Assembly: GCA_014338405.1 (NCBI GenBank)
Contig: JTDE01000172.1
Coordinates: forward strand, 45,393-109,392
Reading direction: 5' to 3'
From: Paragonimus skrjabini miyazakii
Lineage: Eukaryota > Platyhelminthes > Trematoda > Plagiorchiida > Troglotrematidae
DNA: 64,000 bases
In this document: positions 62,201 through 64,000 of the stretch, one piece after another
Layout: each line of letters opens with the position of its first letter
How positions within the stretch are numbered: position 1 is the first letter of the stretch
Position numbers and translations under genes: made by a program
The notes under the pieces: model-generated
Databases searched by the model: none
Told to the model about the DNA's origin: nothing
What the model saw: only the letters and a program-made list of their open reading frames with translations

Positions 62201-64000
62201 ATAAGTTTCTTCCATCTCAAGTTGACTCATTCAATCGTGTACACTACGGGCAAGTTCGTGTAGCTGGTCATATATACCTCGTAAACCACAACACCGTTTA
62301 TGTTTCAGTTGGCTGTGTCCCCAGCACACAACACAACAACTTTCGCTTAGAACAGGGACGAGTAACTGTAAACACAGATGCAAGTGCGACACCCGACCAC
62401 ACGAGGTCAGCAGGTGCTGTTTATACCCGTAGTCAGTATACCCAAAAATAAAAATCCAAGGCAAGACTTATCATCGTTTGTCAACAGGCGCTTAAATTTA
62501 GTTACATGTTAGTAGTGCCCATGTCACCAGGCTTTGGAACTTTAACACAGTTAGGCGTATAATCGATAAAGCTCACAGTAAGAAGCAAATTAAAGGTATT
62601 GACGGGACATGTGACCAGTACTCACATCAGGTCAAATGACTGTTGTCTACCGAGGCGTCCACATCATGAACTGCTATGAACACTTAAAGAAGCACGACTG
62701 CAAGCAACCTACTTCATTTAGAACGGGAACTTGGTCACATTTTTACAAAGCGTATGCAGTTTGACGCTTATCGCTCGAAGTTATACATAACACGTTCAAG
62801 ACTGAGCCTTGCTTCTCTCTCCCTTTTAGTCTTCCAATTAGATATTTTTCGTTTTTCAGGCTGAGTTTGTCAGATAACTATCTGTAATAACCACCGATAA
62901 ATTACTGTTGCTGTAGATGATGAGGATGTTGGAAAACCAAAAATTAACTTCAATACTTGTTATCCAAACACTTATACATCAGTACACTATTCCGGAAAAT
63001 AAACTGAACAAGATGGTTTAGAGTCGACATAGGTGCAATAAGCTTATTAAAAATTCAGCATGTTTAGTGAACGTGTGGTAAAACTTTTAAGCTAATTTCA
63101 GTGATGTTTGATCTGGAGTGACGAATTCTCGAACAGTGCTGCAACATGTCGCCGCTCTTTGTAATATTTTGCAATATTTCTCAATGGTTTCTACTACGTT
63201 CGTTTTAAAAATGGGTAATAAACTTAGGCAAAACAGAATTATAAGCTTGATTTACGTCTGTTGCGCATCTGGAGAAAACGTCCGTGTAGCCTAGCTTACT
63301 GGTATTTTTTTCGGAAGTTTAATATAAAGTTTCTGTCTTACAAGAGCTTTACAACAAGTTACATTCCGAAATATTGATTTCGTCTGTTAGTAGTCATGTT
63401 ATTTATGCAGGTTGTCACACTACCTTGGTAGAAAGTGATATTTTCTGTAATTCTGTTTCATAAAAAGGTAGAAAAATACGCTTCAGTGGAGCAGTATCGG
63501 CTGTCACAAAGTTATTTCGATTCAACATTGTTAGTCTATGCAAATTAACTACTGTAAATGAATCCTGGATCATTGGACGTGTATTCGTACTGTTAAACTA
63601 CATAGATGTTCTTTTCAATTTTTCACCCTACGTAATGCTCAATAATAATGTGTACCATTTACTGATCTACACATCAGCTGAGTGTTTAGCATTGGTACAA
63701 ATGTAAACACTGTTCTTATTTTGTCCACTTATAGCCTCATATTTTGATGAAAAGTATGAAAAGGTTTGTTTTATTCTAAACTTATTAACTGCCATCTAGA
63801 TATTTTATTTGGATCGATACGTCCAGAATAAACAATCAATCTGAACCAGTTACGTAAATTCCGTGAAAGTTGTTGTTTGAATTCAACTGAAAATGGTCAT
63901 AGCAGCAAACGCGTAAACCGTCCGTGCTTTTGTGTAGCCTACATTTGTTACATGGTGATTATTACAACAAACAAAACAAACACTTGACAGAATGTTTTTG
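59257..64000. other. AT-rich stretch without recognised genes
   Basis: Contains an (AT)n run at 60656-60673. A 92-codon frame at 62173-62451 follows an acceptor-like TTCAATTTCAG at about 62171 and could be an exon, but no family was recognised. Confidence 0.35.
60656..60673. repeat. (AT)n microsatellite
   Basis: Eighteen bases of uninterrupted AT. Confidence 0.95.

Noticed and set aside
62173..62451. 92-codon frame after an acceptor-like site
   Set aside because: An exon is possible, but there is no recognisable family and an equally long antisense frame exists, so it is not called as a gene.
1..64000. CRISPR array, operons, bacterial-type promoters or terminators
   Set aside because: None seen. 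The gene structure, introns and retroelements are eukaryotic.

Overview
This is a repeat-rich eukaryotic window with sparse genes, most likely from a flatworm (trematode or cestode). The evidence for that is the mix of RTE-like and CR1-like LINE relics, several Penelope-like elements (PLEs) with a GIY-YIG nuclease, a recurrent tRNA-headed SINE, and one host gene carrying a 40-nt intron. No bacterial gene organisation is present. Nearly all open frames in the window are short chance frames or pieces of decayed retroelements. The species was not determined.

The only host gene recognised with confidence is BUD31 (G10 family splicing factor) at 4667-5141, plus strand. It has two exons, is 144 residues long and is intact. 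A degenerate SINE copy ends about 110 bp upstream of its start codon.

Layout: 1-251 is the 3' tail of an RTE-like LINE, followed by minus-strand pieces of LINE endonuclease (about 320-1065) and reverse transcriptase (1091-1412). A SINE lies at 3052-3287, BUD31 at 4.6-5.1 kb, and unrecognised sequence runs to about 9.3 kb. A 5'-truncated RTE-like LINE occupies 9340-11370, and its tail matches the one at position 1. The 12.3-17.0 kb stretch is a PLE cluster: one decayed coding copy, one element whose interior is hidden by an assembly gap, and one element with inverted terminal repeats (ITRs). A minus-strand CR1-like LINE relic follows (17.4-18.7 kb), then a transposase-like HTH fragment (19.6 kb). 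A 710-bp near-perfect palindrome sits at 28102-28811. Further PLE relics lie at 32.4 kb, 35.7-37.2 kb (with 158-bp ITRs) and 50.2-51.1 kb. From 37 kb to the end the sequence is AT-rich with scattered SINEs, two CpG-rich spots that may be first exons, and a second 100-N gap.

The genes do not form a pathway. The window is mainly a record of retroelement insertion and decay. The items most worth following up are the palindrome, the PLE copies built as a truncated RT/GIY-YIG core between inverted repeats (one coinciding with an assembly gap), the SINE next to the BUD31 start, and a few candidate exons that were not identified.
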